Numbered from the stretch's first letter, positions 54,949 to 63,459 are shown. The stretch: DNA of 64,000 bases from Enterococcus columbae DSM 7374 = ATCC 51263 (GCF_000406925.1 NZ_KE136348.1:2501-66500); one strand, 5' to 3'. Translations and numbers: made by a program. Notes: generated from the letters alone by a model not told the origin.

Positions 54949-55501
54949 ATCTTCTACGTATTTTTTTTAAATCTTCTTTTTCCTGCTTTTCTTTTTTCAA
55001 ATAGTAATCTTTTTGCAAGGTAAATCCACCTTTTTTTAAGGCTTTTTCTGCCTGTTTTAATGTTAAGTCTTTAGGTGGAAGTTTGCCGAATATCCATTGA
55101 TTATTTGTAGTACTAAAATCGCCTTTAGACATTTCTTCAAAATTAAATGTTAGTTTTTCAATAACCACGCTTTGTTCAAAGGTTGCTTTTGTTTTAATAC
55201 CTGATCTATTCTTATATTTTTTTGCAACGCCTTGATATTTTTCTTTAGCTTCATCTGCATTTTTTAGACCAATGTGCTCATACATTGTTGATAACTCAAT
55301 GGAATATCCTGTTAATTGTTCATTATGATATTTTAAAATAATTGTTCTTGTTGGTGTTTCAAAATTGTCAAAATGAAACCATTTTTCTTCTTGCGTTGCA
55401 AAGGACGATTTTCCAGCCATGAGGTAACAAATAAAAATCATCAATGGGATTGCGAGAATGAAAATGATAGAATGTCGATATTTTCTAAGTGTTTTTAACA
55501 A
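54947..55501 (-). CDS. Membrane-anchored DUF1307/YehR-like protein
   Basis: 184 residues. One membrane helix near 12-32, then an extracellular domain with the pattern IGLKNADEAKEKYQGVAKKYKNRSGI near 80-105, as in DUF1307 (YehR) lipoproteins. There is no lipobox Cys, so it would be held by the helix. The start is TTG at 55501 with GAGG upstream inside the ATPase gene; frames overlap by 17 bases. Last gene of the five-gene ABC unit. It may bind or protect against the exported peptide; that is inference. Confidence 0.7.
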   Translation of the reverse strand: MLKTLRKYRHSIIFILAIPLMIFICYLMAGKSSFATQEEKWFHFDNFETPTRTIILKYHNEQLTGYSIELSTMYEHIGLKNADEAKEKYQGVAKKYKNRSGIKTKATFEQSVVIEKLTFNFEEMSKGDFSTTNNQWIFGKLPPKDLTLKQAEKALKKGGFTLQKDYYLKKEKQEKEDLKKIRRR

Positions 55502-56120
55502 TTTGTCCCGCCTCGATTTCTGTAATAGTATCACATAGCTCTTTAATTTCATACTCATTATGGGAAGCCATAAAAAAAGTCGTTCCTTGTTCTTTTAGTT
55601 CTTGAACAATTTCGATGAACTGTGCTACTGAACGTTTATCTAATCCGTTGGTCGGTTCGTCTAGTATCACTAACTCTTGATGCTCCATAATAGATTGAAT
55701 AATTCCTAATTTTTGACGCATTCCTAAAGAAAAAGTCTTTACTTTTTGATCTTTATTTGCCAAAATACCAAATTTATCTAATAAGTAACAAATATATTTC
55801 TCATCATAATTATTATTCAAATCAGCTAAATATTTTAAATTTTCCATCGCCGTTTCATTACTCAAAAATCCTGGATGTTCTAAAATTAGCCCTGTTGATA
55901 CAGGTAATTTTTCATTAAAACGAACAAGCTGATTGTTAATCTTAATTTCTCCACTATCTAATTTTATCAAACCACAGACAGCTCGAAATAGCATCGTTTT
56001 ACCTGAACCATTTGCTCCAATTAAGCCATTAACCGTACCTTTTTCATATTGGAGCGAGATATTTTTCAATACATCTTTTCTTTTGATTCGTTTATTAATA
56101 TTTCTAATTTCAATATACAT
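55485..56120 (-). CDS. ABC transporter ATP-binding protein
   Basis: 211-residue ATPase. Walker A GANGSGKTML near 35-44, signature FSLGMRQKLGIIQSIM near 127-142, Walker B LVILDEPTNGLD near 147-158 and the His switch ASHNE near 181. Short form as in lantibiotic/bacteriocin immunity exporters (BcrA/NukF-like). Fourth gene after the secreted peptide and three membrane proteins. Confidence 0.9.
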   Translation of the reverse strand: MYIEIRNINKRIKRKDVLKNISLQYEKGTVNGLIGANGSGKTMLFRAVCGLIKLDSGEIKINNQLVRFNEKLPVSTGLILEHPGFLSNETAMENLKYLADLNNNYDEKYICYLLDKFGILANKDQKVKTFSLGMRQKLGIIQSIMEHQELVILDEPTNGLDKRSVAQFIEIVQELKEQGTTFFMASHNEYEIKELCDTITEIEAGQIVKNT

Positions 56121-56134
56121 CGTAAGATACCCCT

Positions 56135-56773
56135 CTATAGATACTCTTTATTTTTTAACAACAGTGGATTTATTCCTAATAAGATAATATTTCCTACAAT
56201 TGCTAGCCCAATTTGAAATGGAGTGAACGTTGGTGTAGTAGCAAGACAAATCAATACACAGATTAAGAAAATGTAACCAATAAATGGCATATTAATTAGA
56301 TAACCCACTGCAAGCATTTGTTGTAAAAATAAGATAAACAAAAAGCCTATTACACTTTCACTCACAGACAAAAAATGATAAAAAGACACCATTAACAAAC
56401 TATTTGCCAGACCAACAATTAATAAGCTATAAGCTACAATACCACTGTAGTATATTAATAGTGATGTAACGCTACCTTGATTACGTATCCTAACCCATAA
56501 ATTCTCTTGACTGATCATGACTGGAAATACATCATTCATCCATAATGATGCTCCGAAATAAACGATGATAGGCATTAGGTTATAAAACAACAATTTATAA
56601 AATGTCCAATTTTCGAGATTACTAGGAAATTTAAACAAAAAAATATGACTGTCTAAATCTATTCCTCTCATCCACATTATTAATAAAAAGATAGCAAATA
56701 AAATTGCAACAACTATGCGATATAATAAATTTTTGCTAAGTAATTGTAGTAAATATTTCCATTCTAAAATCAT
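56135..56773 (-). CDS. ABC transporter membrane protein (third of three)
   Basis: 212 residues, about six membrane segments (near 15-33, 56-74, 100-122, 128-150, 157-178, 184-203). Not recognised at family level; topology resembles ABC-2 permeases of bacteriocin immunity systems. The ATG at 56773 has GGAG six bases upstream. 14 bp before the ATPase gene. Confidence 0.75.
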   Translation of the reverse strand: MILEWKYLLQLLSKNLLYRIVVAILFAIFLLIMWMRGIDLDSHIFLFKFPSNLENWTFYKLLFYNLMPIIVYFGASLWMNDVFPVMISQENLWVRIRNQGSVTSLLIYYSGIVAYSLLIVGLANSLLMVSFYHFLSVSESVIGFLFILFLQQMLAVGYLINMPFIGYIFLICVLICLATTPTFTPFQIGLAIVGNIILLGINPLLLKNKEYL

Positions 56774-56801
56774 TTTAATCTCCATTTAGTCAAATTTCCT
56801 A

Positions 56802-57491
56802 TTAAGATAGATGTTCTTGTGTAACAAGTCGAAAGTAGCATAATACACTTAGTAAGCCTGAACTTCCCACAAAGACTGGAATAATTGCTACTAAGGAATG
56901 ACCTGATTCTGCAACAGGAGGGGTTAGGTAAAAGAAAGCCATCTTAAAAAGGTTTCCAAAATCAGTTCTTATATAATATAAAAAAGCTAAGCATGAAAAA
57001 CTAATCATCAAAAAACCTGCCATATACCATTTATTTTTCAACCACAAAGTCCCTAAATATTGAATAAGACCAATCGTTACAAACATCATCAAATAACGAA
57101 TATACACTTCTATCATCAAACCCAAGATAAAGATTTGCGTTGTTTGATGATAAATTGCTAAAATGATTAAAGCGAAAATTGGAACGAAGGCGCTAGTAAA
57201 TGCAGCAGAGGCAATGCAGCAAAGATTCACTTTAAATTCTAATTTTTTAGTCAACCGAATACGCTCCATTGATTCTGGAAATTGAATCAAGCAAAGTAGT
57301 AATGCAAAAAAAGGGGGCAAGCCGTAAAAAGTAAATTCAATCGAGAATAATATATTTTCATATAAATTTCCATCGATGAATTCGTTTAATGCCAAGGCAA
57401 AGGCCGGAGTAACCAACAAAAGAATCAATATGAAAATAGTCAATTGCAAGAGAGATAAATTTTTTAAACGACTTTTGACAATCTTCGACAT
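56802..57491 (-). CDS. ABC transporter membrane protein (second of three)
   Basis: 229 residues with six predicted helices (near 15-35, 48-68, 85-110, 118-140, 150-172, 200-222). No family recognised. AGGAGGAGTAGAG precedes ATG. It lies between two similar membrane proteins in one operon. Three different permease-like subunits with a single ATPase is unusual for a simple exporter. Confidence 0.75.
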   Translation of the reverse strand: MSKIVKSRLKNLSLLQLTIFILILLLVTPAFALALNEFIDGNLYENILFSIEFTFYGLPPFFALLLCLIQFPESMERIRLTKKLEFKVNLCCIASAAFTSAFVPIFALIILAIYHQTTQIFILGLMIEVYIRYLMMFVTIGLIQYLGTLWLKNKWYMAGFLMISFSCLAFLYYIRTDFGNLFKMAFFYLTPPVAESGHSLVAIIPVFVGSSGLLSVLCYFRLVTQEHLS

Positions 57492-57506
57492 CTCTACTCC
57501 TCCTTG

Positions 57507-58322
57507 CTAACGAATTGATTTTTGTTTTACTTGTAGGACATCTCGCTTAATTTCGATATATTGAATAATTAAGATGACTACTGTCCAACAGATAGCATTA
57601 ATCATAATTAATGGGAATAAATTTTCTTTATGACTTGCGCTAATAAAATCTAAAAAAGAATAGAAATGCAAGCTACTTAATCTAATTAACATCAAAAATA
57701 GATTCAAAACAAAAGAAATAATAAACATTCCTAATACTTCAATTAATTGATTAGCATAGAAGTAACTAATTGATAAACTAAATAAAGCGAATAGACCACC
57801 AAAAATAAAAAAGATTCCTATAACAAGGGCAATCATAGAAAAAGGATGGATTTCCGCCCATTTTTGAGCAAAAAAATGCTTGCCATAAATCGCAAAGCTC
57901 CCTAAATCAACTTTTAAATAGGGCATTTTAAAAGCTGCTGTCACTAAATTGATTAGTAAAGGAATGACACTCGCTATCCCACCTAATATAAAACTAGCTA
58001 CTGCCAACGAAGTTAGATAAGTTCTTTTAGAAAGTCGTACAAGATGAAAAAGATTACGCTTACTTCGGACTTCCTGACCATATAAACTACCACCTACTAA
58101 GCTGGCAATAAAGGGTAAACTGGTTAAAAAATACATTGAAACTGCTCCAATATTATCAAATATCATGGTATACAATAAAAAATTATCTTTTCCCATTTCG
58201 TCCCAATGGTTAGTCGATTTTAATTCAATATAAGTTAAGATATAGCCAATAATAATCACGAAAAGAAATCGAAAACTAAAAATATTACGAACAATTTGTG
58301 ATTTTACAAGTCTTAAATTCAT
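57507..58322 (-). CDS. ABC transporter membrane protein (first of three)
   Basis: 271 residues, about six helices (near 15-35, 57-78, 102-125, 157-180, 190-213, 233-255). SLYGQEVRSKRNLFHLVRLSKRTYL near 81-105 has the form of the cytoplasmic loop of ABC-2 permeases. GAGGTATCAAA precedes ATG. It is 63 bp downstream of the secreted peptide gene, across a perfect hairpin. Confidence 0.75.
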   Translation of the reverse strand: MNLRLVKSQIVRNIFSFRFLFVIIIGYILTYIELKSTNHWDEMGKDNFLLYTMIFDNIGAVSMYFLTSLPFIASLVGGSLYGQEVRSKRNLFHLVRLSKRTYLTSLAVASFILGGIASVIPLLINLVTAAFKMPYLKVDLGSFAIYGKHFFAQKWAEIHPFSMIALVIGIFFIFGGLFALFSLSISYFYANQLIEVLGMFIISFVLNLFLMLIRLSSLHFYSFLDFISASHKENLFPLIMINAICWTVVILIIQYIEIKRDVLQVKQKSIR

Positions 58323-58339
58323 TTTGATACCTCATATAA

Positions 58340-58378
58340 GTAATGTATAGCTACTTGTCAAAAGTAGCTATACATTAC
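58340..58378. other. Perfect 17-bp hairpin between the peptide gene and its ABC genes
   Basis: GTAATGTATAGCTACTT (58340-58356) pairs with 58362-58378 around a 5-base loop. There is no T-run on the minus strand, so it is probably a partial terminator or an mRNA-stabilising or processing structure that sets the ratio of peptide to transporter. Confidence 0.75.
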
Positions 58379-58385
58379 CTTCTTC

Positions 58386-58790
58386 CTAAACTGAATCTGG
58401 ACTCCATACACCCGAAGCTTGAGTACTAGTAGAAAAACTGTTAGCAGTTTCAATCGCCATTCTCACATTACTATGTCCATATTTTTCATACGCATAATTA
58501 ATAACATAAGCTGCTCCGCCTGAATAAACTCTTGTTTTTGGTGAACCGATTTCTGTACCATTGGCCATCTGCAACCATCCATTAACACCACCAGACTTGC
58601 TCATACTATGTAGAGCTAAATACGCTGAACTAGCATCTGTTTTTTCTCTTGAAGCAGTATAAGAATTTCCTTGGTTAGCCTTTAACCAAAAAGACCAACT
58701 GGTATCAGCGTGATTATTTGCCAATACTGGAATACTTCCAGCTAATAACAATACACTAGCTGCTCCCGCTAATAATACTTTTTTAATCAT
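58386..58790 (-). CDS. Secreted peptide, DUF2712-like
   Basis: 134-residue protein with a signal peptide, probably cut after VLA (24). The mature 110 residues begin NNHADTSWSFWLKANQGNSYT and end SGVWSPDSV. No Cys, no lipobox. The pattern (WSFWLKANQGN near the start, a Gly-rich middle, an SGVW end) resembles DUF2712 secreted proteins, often found beside ABC transporters; the match is from memory. AAGGAG precedes ATG. First gene of the ABC unit. Could be a bacteriocin-like peptide or a substrate of the system; function unknown. Confidence 0.7.
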   Translation of the reverse strand: MIKKVLLAGAASVLLLAGSIPVLANNHADTSWSFWLKANQGNSYTASREKTDASSAYLALHSMSKSGGVNGWLQMANGTEIGSPKTRVYSGGAAYVINYAYEKYGHSNVRMAIETANSFSTSTQASGVWSPDSV

Positions 58791-58815
58791 ATTTTTTCTC
58801 CTTATATTAATATTT

Positions 58816-58831
58816 TGTAAAATATTTTACA
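58816..58831. promoter_or_regulatory. 16-bp palindrome, candidate BlaI-type operator
   Basis: TGTAAAATATTTTACA is a perfect palindrome just after the expected transcription start of the secreted peptide gene. BlaI/MecI/CopY operators are TACA/TGTA-type palindromes, so repression by the adjacent BlaI-like gene is plausible. Confidence 0.55.
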
Positions 58832-58836
58832 CAACG

Positions 58837-58865
58837 ATTATATTAATACAACTCAAAAAAATCAA
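58837..58865 (-). promoter_or_regulatory. Promoter of the secreted peptide/ABC operon
   Basis: TTGATT (58860-58865) and TATAAT (58837-58842), spacing 17, minus strand, 47 bases before the ATG. Confidence 0.8.
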
Positions 58866-58902
58866 TACACTTTAGAAATATTTTTTTATATCTGTATATT
58901 TA

Positions 58903-58931
58903 TTGATTTTAAAAATGTAAGAATATATAAT
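58903..58931 (+). promoter_or_regulatory. Promoter of the blaI-like operon
   Basis: TTGATT (58903-58908) and TATAAT (58926-58931), spacing 17, plus strand, 29 bases before the ATG. Same boxes as the divergent peptide promoter. Confidence 0.8.
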
Positions 58932-58959
58932 AAAAGCGGGAATATTGGAGGTGAAATTT

Positions 58960-59328
58960 ATGCGAAGTTTAACAAGAAAAGAGTTGGAAATTTTATCTGT
59001 ATTTTGGAAAAATCCCACAAAAGAATTATACGTTAAAGATGTCATACAATCAGCAACCAAGTTAAATAAAAATACTGTTCCAGTAGTTATAAAAAAGTTA
59101 GCAGATGAGGGCTTTTTAAAACCTAGCTCAGTGCAAAAGGTAGGGAAAACATTTGCTCAATATTATTTAGCAAATGTGAGTGAAGATGAATACATTGCTA
59201 GTCAATTTTCCAGAAAAGGACGACAAAACCTATTTGCAGCTTTTATCCAAAAAGATGCTAAAAAAGAAGAGTTAGAAGATCTCGCAGAACTACTGCAAAA
59301 AAAATTAGAACAATTAAATGAGGAATAA
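58960..59328 (+). CDS. blaI: BlaI/MecI/CopY family repressor
   Basis: 122-residue winged-helix repressor. It begins MRSLTRKELEILSVFWKNP; the recognition helix region KNTVPVVIKKLADEGFLK lies near 38-55. The C-terminal half is a helical dimerisation arm rich in Lys and Glu. The ATG at 58960 has GGAGGTG eight bases upstream. It forms a translationally close pair with the M56 peptidase gene, as BlaI does with BlaR1. Most likely represses the divergent secreted peptide gene; no beta-lactamase is near. Confidence 0.85.
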   Translation: MRSLTRKELEILSVFWKNPTKELYVKDVIQSATKLNKNTVPVVIKKLADEGFLKPSSVQKVGKTFAQYYLANVSEDEYIASQFSRKGRQNLFAAFIQKDAKKEELEDLAELLQKKLEQLNEE

Positions 59329-59330
59329 TT

Positions 59331-60446
59331 ATGATTATCTCTGTACCTGCTATTCTTTCGTCATTATTAATTGCAACGATTTTAATTCTTGTCCTTTTTG
59401 GTATTCACACTGTCAATCGTCTAGGCTTTGCAGTAAAGTTTGAATACCTACTTTTTGTTAGTCTACTCATCATCTTACGTTTGATGATTCCTTTTGAGTG
59501 GTCATGGACACATACAATCTATTCTGAAAAGCTATTGCCACCAATTACCAATATAACTTATATTCAGTTAGCTAATCATATCTATGTTTATCATCTACTA
59601 CTATTGATTTGGTTTTTTGGAAGTATTGGTTTCCTATTCAAATTTTTAGTTAAAGCTATTAAACTGAATTATCTAGGTGACTTTACTAAAAATTATAAAG
59701 AGGAATTACAAGAAAAATATGCTTACTTAAAATTAGAAAAGATAAAAGGTATTTATTTCATTGAAGGGCTATCTACTCCCTTAGTAACCAATCCACTTCA
59801 ACCGGAAATCTTTCTTCCAAGGTATAGTTATACTCAAGAAGAACTCAACTATATTCTGAAACATGAAGTTCAGCACATTAAAAATAATGATTTATACTTT
59901 AAGTTGGTTTTACAATTACTAGTGTGCATCTACTGGTGGTTCTTACCTATTTATCTTTTAGTTTCCATGATTAACTATCTGCTTGAGCTTAGAGTTGATT
60001 ATCAAGTAAATAGCAAACATAGCGAAGTAGAAATATTAGCTTATTTTCAAACGTTGACTTCAACTGCTTTGCGCCTAGCTAGGTTTCCAGCACTCACTAA
60101 TCTACTAGCAAGTAGTCAGTTTACTATGCGTAAAGAAAGTCTTTTAAAAAAACGGGTATTGTTTTATTTTGAAGCCCAAAAAAGACAAAAGCAAAAATTA
60201 CTATTTATCATTCCACTCATTGTCACGTTTATTGCTCTCCCTACTTTCATGTTTGAACCTGATTCTATTGACGAACACACTAAAGCTACCACGTTATCAG
60301 AGGAACAAGTTATTCAAAATTACTATATATTAGATAAAAAAAATGGCGAACATTGGTTTTATGAGAAAAAAACCAACAAACAAACAGCAAGGATAAGAAA
60401 AAGTAGTTATTTCTATAATAAGTTGGAACATCGAAAGGAACAATAA
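59331..60446 (+). CDS. M56 family membrane peptidase (BlaR1-like, no sensor domain)
   Basis: 371-residue membrane metallopeptidase. Helices near 8-24, 39-53, 88-110 and 195-222, with a last one near 288-305; the zinc motif HEVQH is at 178-182. It would cut the BlaI-type repressor on signal. The penicillin-binding sensor domain of BlaR1 is missing, only about 65 residues follow the last helix, so the signal is different from a beta-lactam. Starts three bases after blaI, with GAGG overlapping its end. Confidence 0.85.
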   Translation: MIISVPAILSSLLIATILILVLFGIHTVNRLGFAVKFEYLLFVSLLIILRLMIPFEWSWTHTIYSEKLLPPITNITYIQLANHIYVYHLLLLIWFFGSIGFLFKFLVKAIKLNYLGDFTKNYKEELQEKYAYLKLEKIKGIYFIEGLSTPLVTNPLQPEIFLPRYSYTQEELNYILKHEVQHIKNNDLYFKLVLQLLVCIYWWFLPIYLLVSMINYLLELRVDYQVNSKHSEVEILAYFQTLTSTALRLARFPALTNLLASSQFTMRKESLLKKRVLFYFEAQKRQKQKLLFIIPLIVTFIALPTFMFEPDSIDEHTKATTLSEEQVIQNYYILDKKNGEHWFYEKKTNKQTARIRKSSYFYNKLEHRKEQ

Positions 60447-60449
60447 TCT

Positions 60450-60668
60450 ATGAAAAAAATAATTTCCATAGTGCTTTTCTTAAGTATAATTATTAGTCAA
60501 GCACCCATAACTCAAGCAGATAGCATTTCTAGTAACGATTCGCAAATTTATAGTATTCTATCAGTTCATTATACTTGGCGATATAAGTTTGAAAACGGTA
60601 AACAATATAAGCGTAAATATGATGCTACCCATCAAAAATACGTTGGTGATTGGATACTTGTAAGTTAA
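60450..60668 (+). CDS. Small secreted peptide, 72 residues
   Basis: Signal peptide about 1-23 (MKKIISIVLFLSIIISQAPI... cut after TQA), mature part of about 49 residues with YTWRYKFENGKQYKRKYD and an end GDWILVS. Rich in Tyr, Lys and Trp. Such short secreted YKxxNGxxYKRxxD...WxGxW peptides appear in Gram-positive loci, but I know no function. AAGGAACA precedes ATG. Starts three bases after the M56 gene, so it belongs to that operon, and may be a signal or a co-secreted effector. Confidence 0.75.
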   Translation: MKKIISIVLFLSIIISQAPITQADSISSNDSQIYSILSVHYTWRYKFENGKQYKRKYDATHQKYVGDWILVS

Positions 60669-60680
60669 TCGTTAATTAAA

Positions 60681-60727
60681 AAATCCGTCAAAGATTGATT
60701 AAATCAAATCTTCGACGGATTTTTTTG
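60681..60727. terminator. Bidirectional terminator
   Basis: AAATCCGTCAAAGATT pairs with AATCTTCGACGGATTT (60681-60696 with 60707-60722; one mismatch) with A-run left and T-run right. Ends the blaI operon and the convergent ECF operon. Confidence 0.85.
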
Positions 60728-60743
60728 ATATAGAACGTTTACT

Positions 60744-62162
60744 TTATTCAGCTATTTTAATTTGCCCTGCTGATAATTCAATTATCTCATCACAGACCTG
60801 AGCTAAAAAGGGTTGGTCATGACTGATAATCACAATTAAAACGGGATACTTTTGTTGGAGATATCTTAGCTGTTGACTGACTTGTTGCATCTGTATCGCA
60901 TCTAATCCGCTAGTTGGCTCATCAAAAAATAAACAGGTTTTTCCTGAAAGAATGGCACTAGCAATGGCTACTCGTTGTTTTTCCCCACCAGACAAGCTTT
61001 GGGGATGACGTGATAATAATGCTTGAAGAGACAAAGCCTGCACAATATCCTCAAAGTAATCTAGGCGCTTGGCTTGAAAAGTTAGCTCTTTTTCCACCGT
61101 TTCAAAAAACAATTGCAGACTTACCTCTTGGCGAACCAAGAAGCTCTGCGCTAGTAAATCTTTGGGTTTCATGGCTTGATTATTTAAAAGGATATGTCCA
61201 CTTTTAGGCTTTAACAATCCCGTTAATAATTGAATAAACGTAGATTTACCGGCTCCATTTTCACCAATTAGTCCAATGATTTGCTGATTATTTAAAGCCA
61301 GTGATTCAATGGATAGCTGCGGCTGTTTTTGCTTATGATAGGCAAATTGTAGCTTTTCAATTTGCAGATGAACACTTGCAGCTTGAGCGATTGCTGGCAT
61401 TGTCCCTAAAGCAGTAGGCTCTTTTAAGTGACGTAAACCAAAGGATAATAATTGAGTGCCTGACAAAGCTTTTAATTCTGATGCTGATAGCTCTTGCTTT
61501 AACTTCCCCTTTTCTAAAACATAAATACGATCTAATAACTCAAGACAATAGTCTAAACGATGCTCGATTAAGACAACGGCTACTCCAGCTTGTTTTAATT
61601 GTTGTAAGGTCTGCTTTAATTGCTCAATTGCCTGCTGATCTAGATTACTGGTCACTTCATCTAAAAATAAGATTTTACATTCTGGTAATAGACTGCTTGC
61701 TAGCGCGACTTTCTGCTTTTGCCCTCCTGATAATTGGTACAAAGAATGCGCCAATAATTCGTCAATTTGAAAAAAACTAGCAGACGCTTTGATTTTTTCT
61801 TGCATTTCCTCACGAGAAAAACCAAAATTTTCCATTTTAAAGGCTAACTCACTTAAAACCTCACTCGTGAAAAACTGTGATTTTGGATTTTGAAAGACAC
61901 GACCGATTTTAGCTGCATGACTTTGAAAATCAGTTAGTGGAAACGGTTGATCAAATAACTGTCCTTCTCCTCGGAGCTTTCCTTCAAATAATTCAGGAAT
62001 TAAACCAGTCAAGATGTTTAATAGCGTTGTTTTGCCACTACCGCTTTTTCCACAAAGTAAGACACACTCACCGGGATAAAGCTTAAAGGCAATATCTGTT
62101 AATAAGGTTTCTTCACTAACAGTCTGATAATGAAGATGCTTTAAATCAATCAACGCATCCAT
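60744..62162 (-). CDS. ECF transporter ATPase, two ATP-binding domains fused
   Basis: 472-residue double ATPase for an energy-coupling factor importer. Domain 1: Walker A GKSGSGKTTL near 40-49, signature YQLSGGQKQKV near 142-152, Walker B ILFLDEVTSNLD near 162-173. Domain 2: GENGAGKSTF near 301-310, LSGGEKQRVAIA near 391-402, LFFDEPTSGLD near 411-421. This fused EcfA form is typical of dedicated (group I) ECF systems, not of the shared A1-A2-T module. AGGAGG precedes the ATG at 62162. Overlaps the T-component gene. Confidence 0.9.
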   Translation of the reverse strand: MDALIDLKHLHYQTVSEETLLTDIAFKLYPGECVLLCGKSGSGKTTLLNILTGLIPELFEGKLRGEGQLFDQPFPLTDFQSHAAKIGRVFQNPKSQFFTSEVLSELAFKMENFGFSREEMQEKIKASASFFQIDELLAHSLYQLSGGQKQKVALASSLLPECKILFLDEVTSNLDQQAIEQLKQTLQQLKQAGVAVVLIEHRLDYCLELLDRIYVLEKGKLKQELSASELKALSGTQLLSFGLRHLKEPTALGTMPAIAQAASVHLQIEKLQFAYHKQKQPQLSIESLALNNQQIIGLIGENGAGKSTFIQLLTGLLKPKSGHILLNNQAMKPKDLLAQSFLVRQEVSLQLFFETVEKELTFQAKRLDYFEDIVQALSLQALLSRHPQSLSGGEKQRVAIASAILSGKTCLFFDEPTSGLDAIQMQQVSQQLRYLQQKYPVLIVIISHDQPFLAQVCDEIIELSAGQIKIAE

Positions 62163-62836
62163 AATTGTCCTCCTAATAAACCAAGCACGATTCCAAACCA
62201 AAGATAATCCGCTAGACGTAATTGCAAGGGATAAATGCTAGTCTTTTGATGCGTGCTTTGAATGCCTCTTAGCAAACTGCTACTAGATAAATCCATAATC
62301 ACTTGTTCACTAGAGGAAAGTAAAGGAATAATAAAATATTCAAAAAAACGCCAAGGATGAAAAAGGACACTCCGTTTATTTGGCGCTAATCCACGATATT
62401 TCAACGATTGCCAAATTTGCTTGCCTTCAATGATAAGTGTGGGGATAAAGCGAATACAGACGATTAATGGAATCAAAATAAACTGTGGTACCTTCATTTT
62501 AGCTAATGCAGCCTGCCATTGGCCAATTGATTTTAAATTCATCGCCAAGCTCATCGTCATTAATAATGGAAGCAAGCGAGCAAGACCTATCGCTAAAAAA
62601 TCTAAAAGCACTTGTAGCCAGGTATTCCCTACTAGCCAATCTACTTTAAAAAGGCAAACAAGCACCAAATAAACGATAAATTGTCTGTATTTACCAACAA
62701 ATAATAGCATGATAAAAACCGTCACTAAAAAAGCGGTTTGGATCCTAAAATCAAAAGGAAAAATCAGCAACAAGCTAGCAAACAATAAATACACTAAACT
62801 AACTCTAGGATCAATTGCTAAATGTTTTTTATTCAT
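62150..62836 (-). CDS. ECF transporter transmembrane (T) component
   Basis: 228 residues, six membrane helices. The coupling motif region with KSLKYRGL near 146-153 contains the A-R-G-like signature that touches the ATPase. The ATG at 62836 is inferred from overlap with the S-component stop (8 bases) and from the conserved start MNKKHLAIDPR. No strong ribosome binding site, so translation is coupled. Confidence 0.85.
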   Translation of the reverse strand: MNKKHLAIDPRVSLVYLLFASLLLIFPFDFRIQTAFLVTVFIMLLFVGKYRQFIVYLVLVCLFKVDWLVGNTWLQVLLDFLAIGLARLLPLLMTMSLAMNLKSIGQWQAALAKMKVPQFILIPLIVCIRFIPTLIIEGKQIWQSLKYRGLAPNKRSVLFHPWRFFEYFIIPLLSSSEQVIMDLSSSSLLRGIQSTHQKTSIYPLQLRLADYLWFGIVLGLLGGQLWMR

Positions 62837-63428
62837 AGATTCGACCAAAACGTGCGGCAAAATGCTTTTGATACAATCCAAAGGCAATCAGCATCCCTAC
62901 GATGCTACCGATGAAAGTCGCCACTAGGCTAACTACAAACATCTGCTTGGTCACATGTTCAAAAACAAAATGAATATAGGCTTGATCCTTTCCTCTAGCA
63001 ATCAAAGCATCGATATATGCCTGACGCATAAACCAAAGGGGTAAAATAGGCCCGACTAACCCATAGCTAAAAATCGTATAGCTAAGCATCGTCTTTAATT
63101 TAATTGGTAAGGCCGTCTTAAATTGAATTACATCTGCTAAAAGCGCGGCGATAATATTAGGTAAAAATGCCAATGGAAAATGCCCCGTCATTAAAAATAG
63201 TAAGCCAATCACACTTCCCATAATCGTAATAGCACCAAAGCGTTGAACTTTAGCAATTAAAATCAAATAAATAAGACCGGTAAACAAAGCCGTTACACCT
63301 GGAATCATCAGATTATGAAAGCCTGGAATCGTAAAACGTAAGACCAAAAGACATAGGGCCATAATCATAAAATATAATGCCGTATAAATCCCTGTCGAAA
63401 TTAAATGCTGTATTTTTAATTGCTGCAT
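62829..63428 (-). CDS. ECF transporter substrate-binding (S) component, Trep_Strep/MptE family
   Basis: 199-residue membrane S-component with about six helices. The sequence resembles the Trep_Strep (MptE/TIGR02185) family, whose members include heme-uptake ECF systems in lactobacilli and streptococci (from memory). Together with the Fur-like site in its promoter, iron or heme uptake is a likely role; inference. AAGGAG precedes the ATG at 63428. First gene of the S-T-A operon. Confidence 0.82.
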   Translation of the reverse strand: MQQLKIQHLISTGIYTALYFMIMALCLLVLRFTIPGFHNLMIPGVTALFTGLIYLILIAKVQRFGAITIMGSVIGLLFLMTGHFPLAFLPNIIAALLADVIQFKTALPIKLKTMLSYTIFSYGLVGPILPLWFMRQAYIDALIARGKDQAYIHFVFEHVTKQMFVVSLVATFIGSIVGMLIAFGLYQKHFAARFGRIYE

Positions 63429-63459
63429 AAAAAAACTCCTTTTCTGACAATATAATCTC

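Noticed and set aside
59331-60446. Beta-lactam resistance locus
   Set aside because: The BlaR1-like protein lacks the penicillin-binding sensor domain and there is no beta-lactamase or PBP2a gene nearby.
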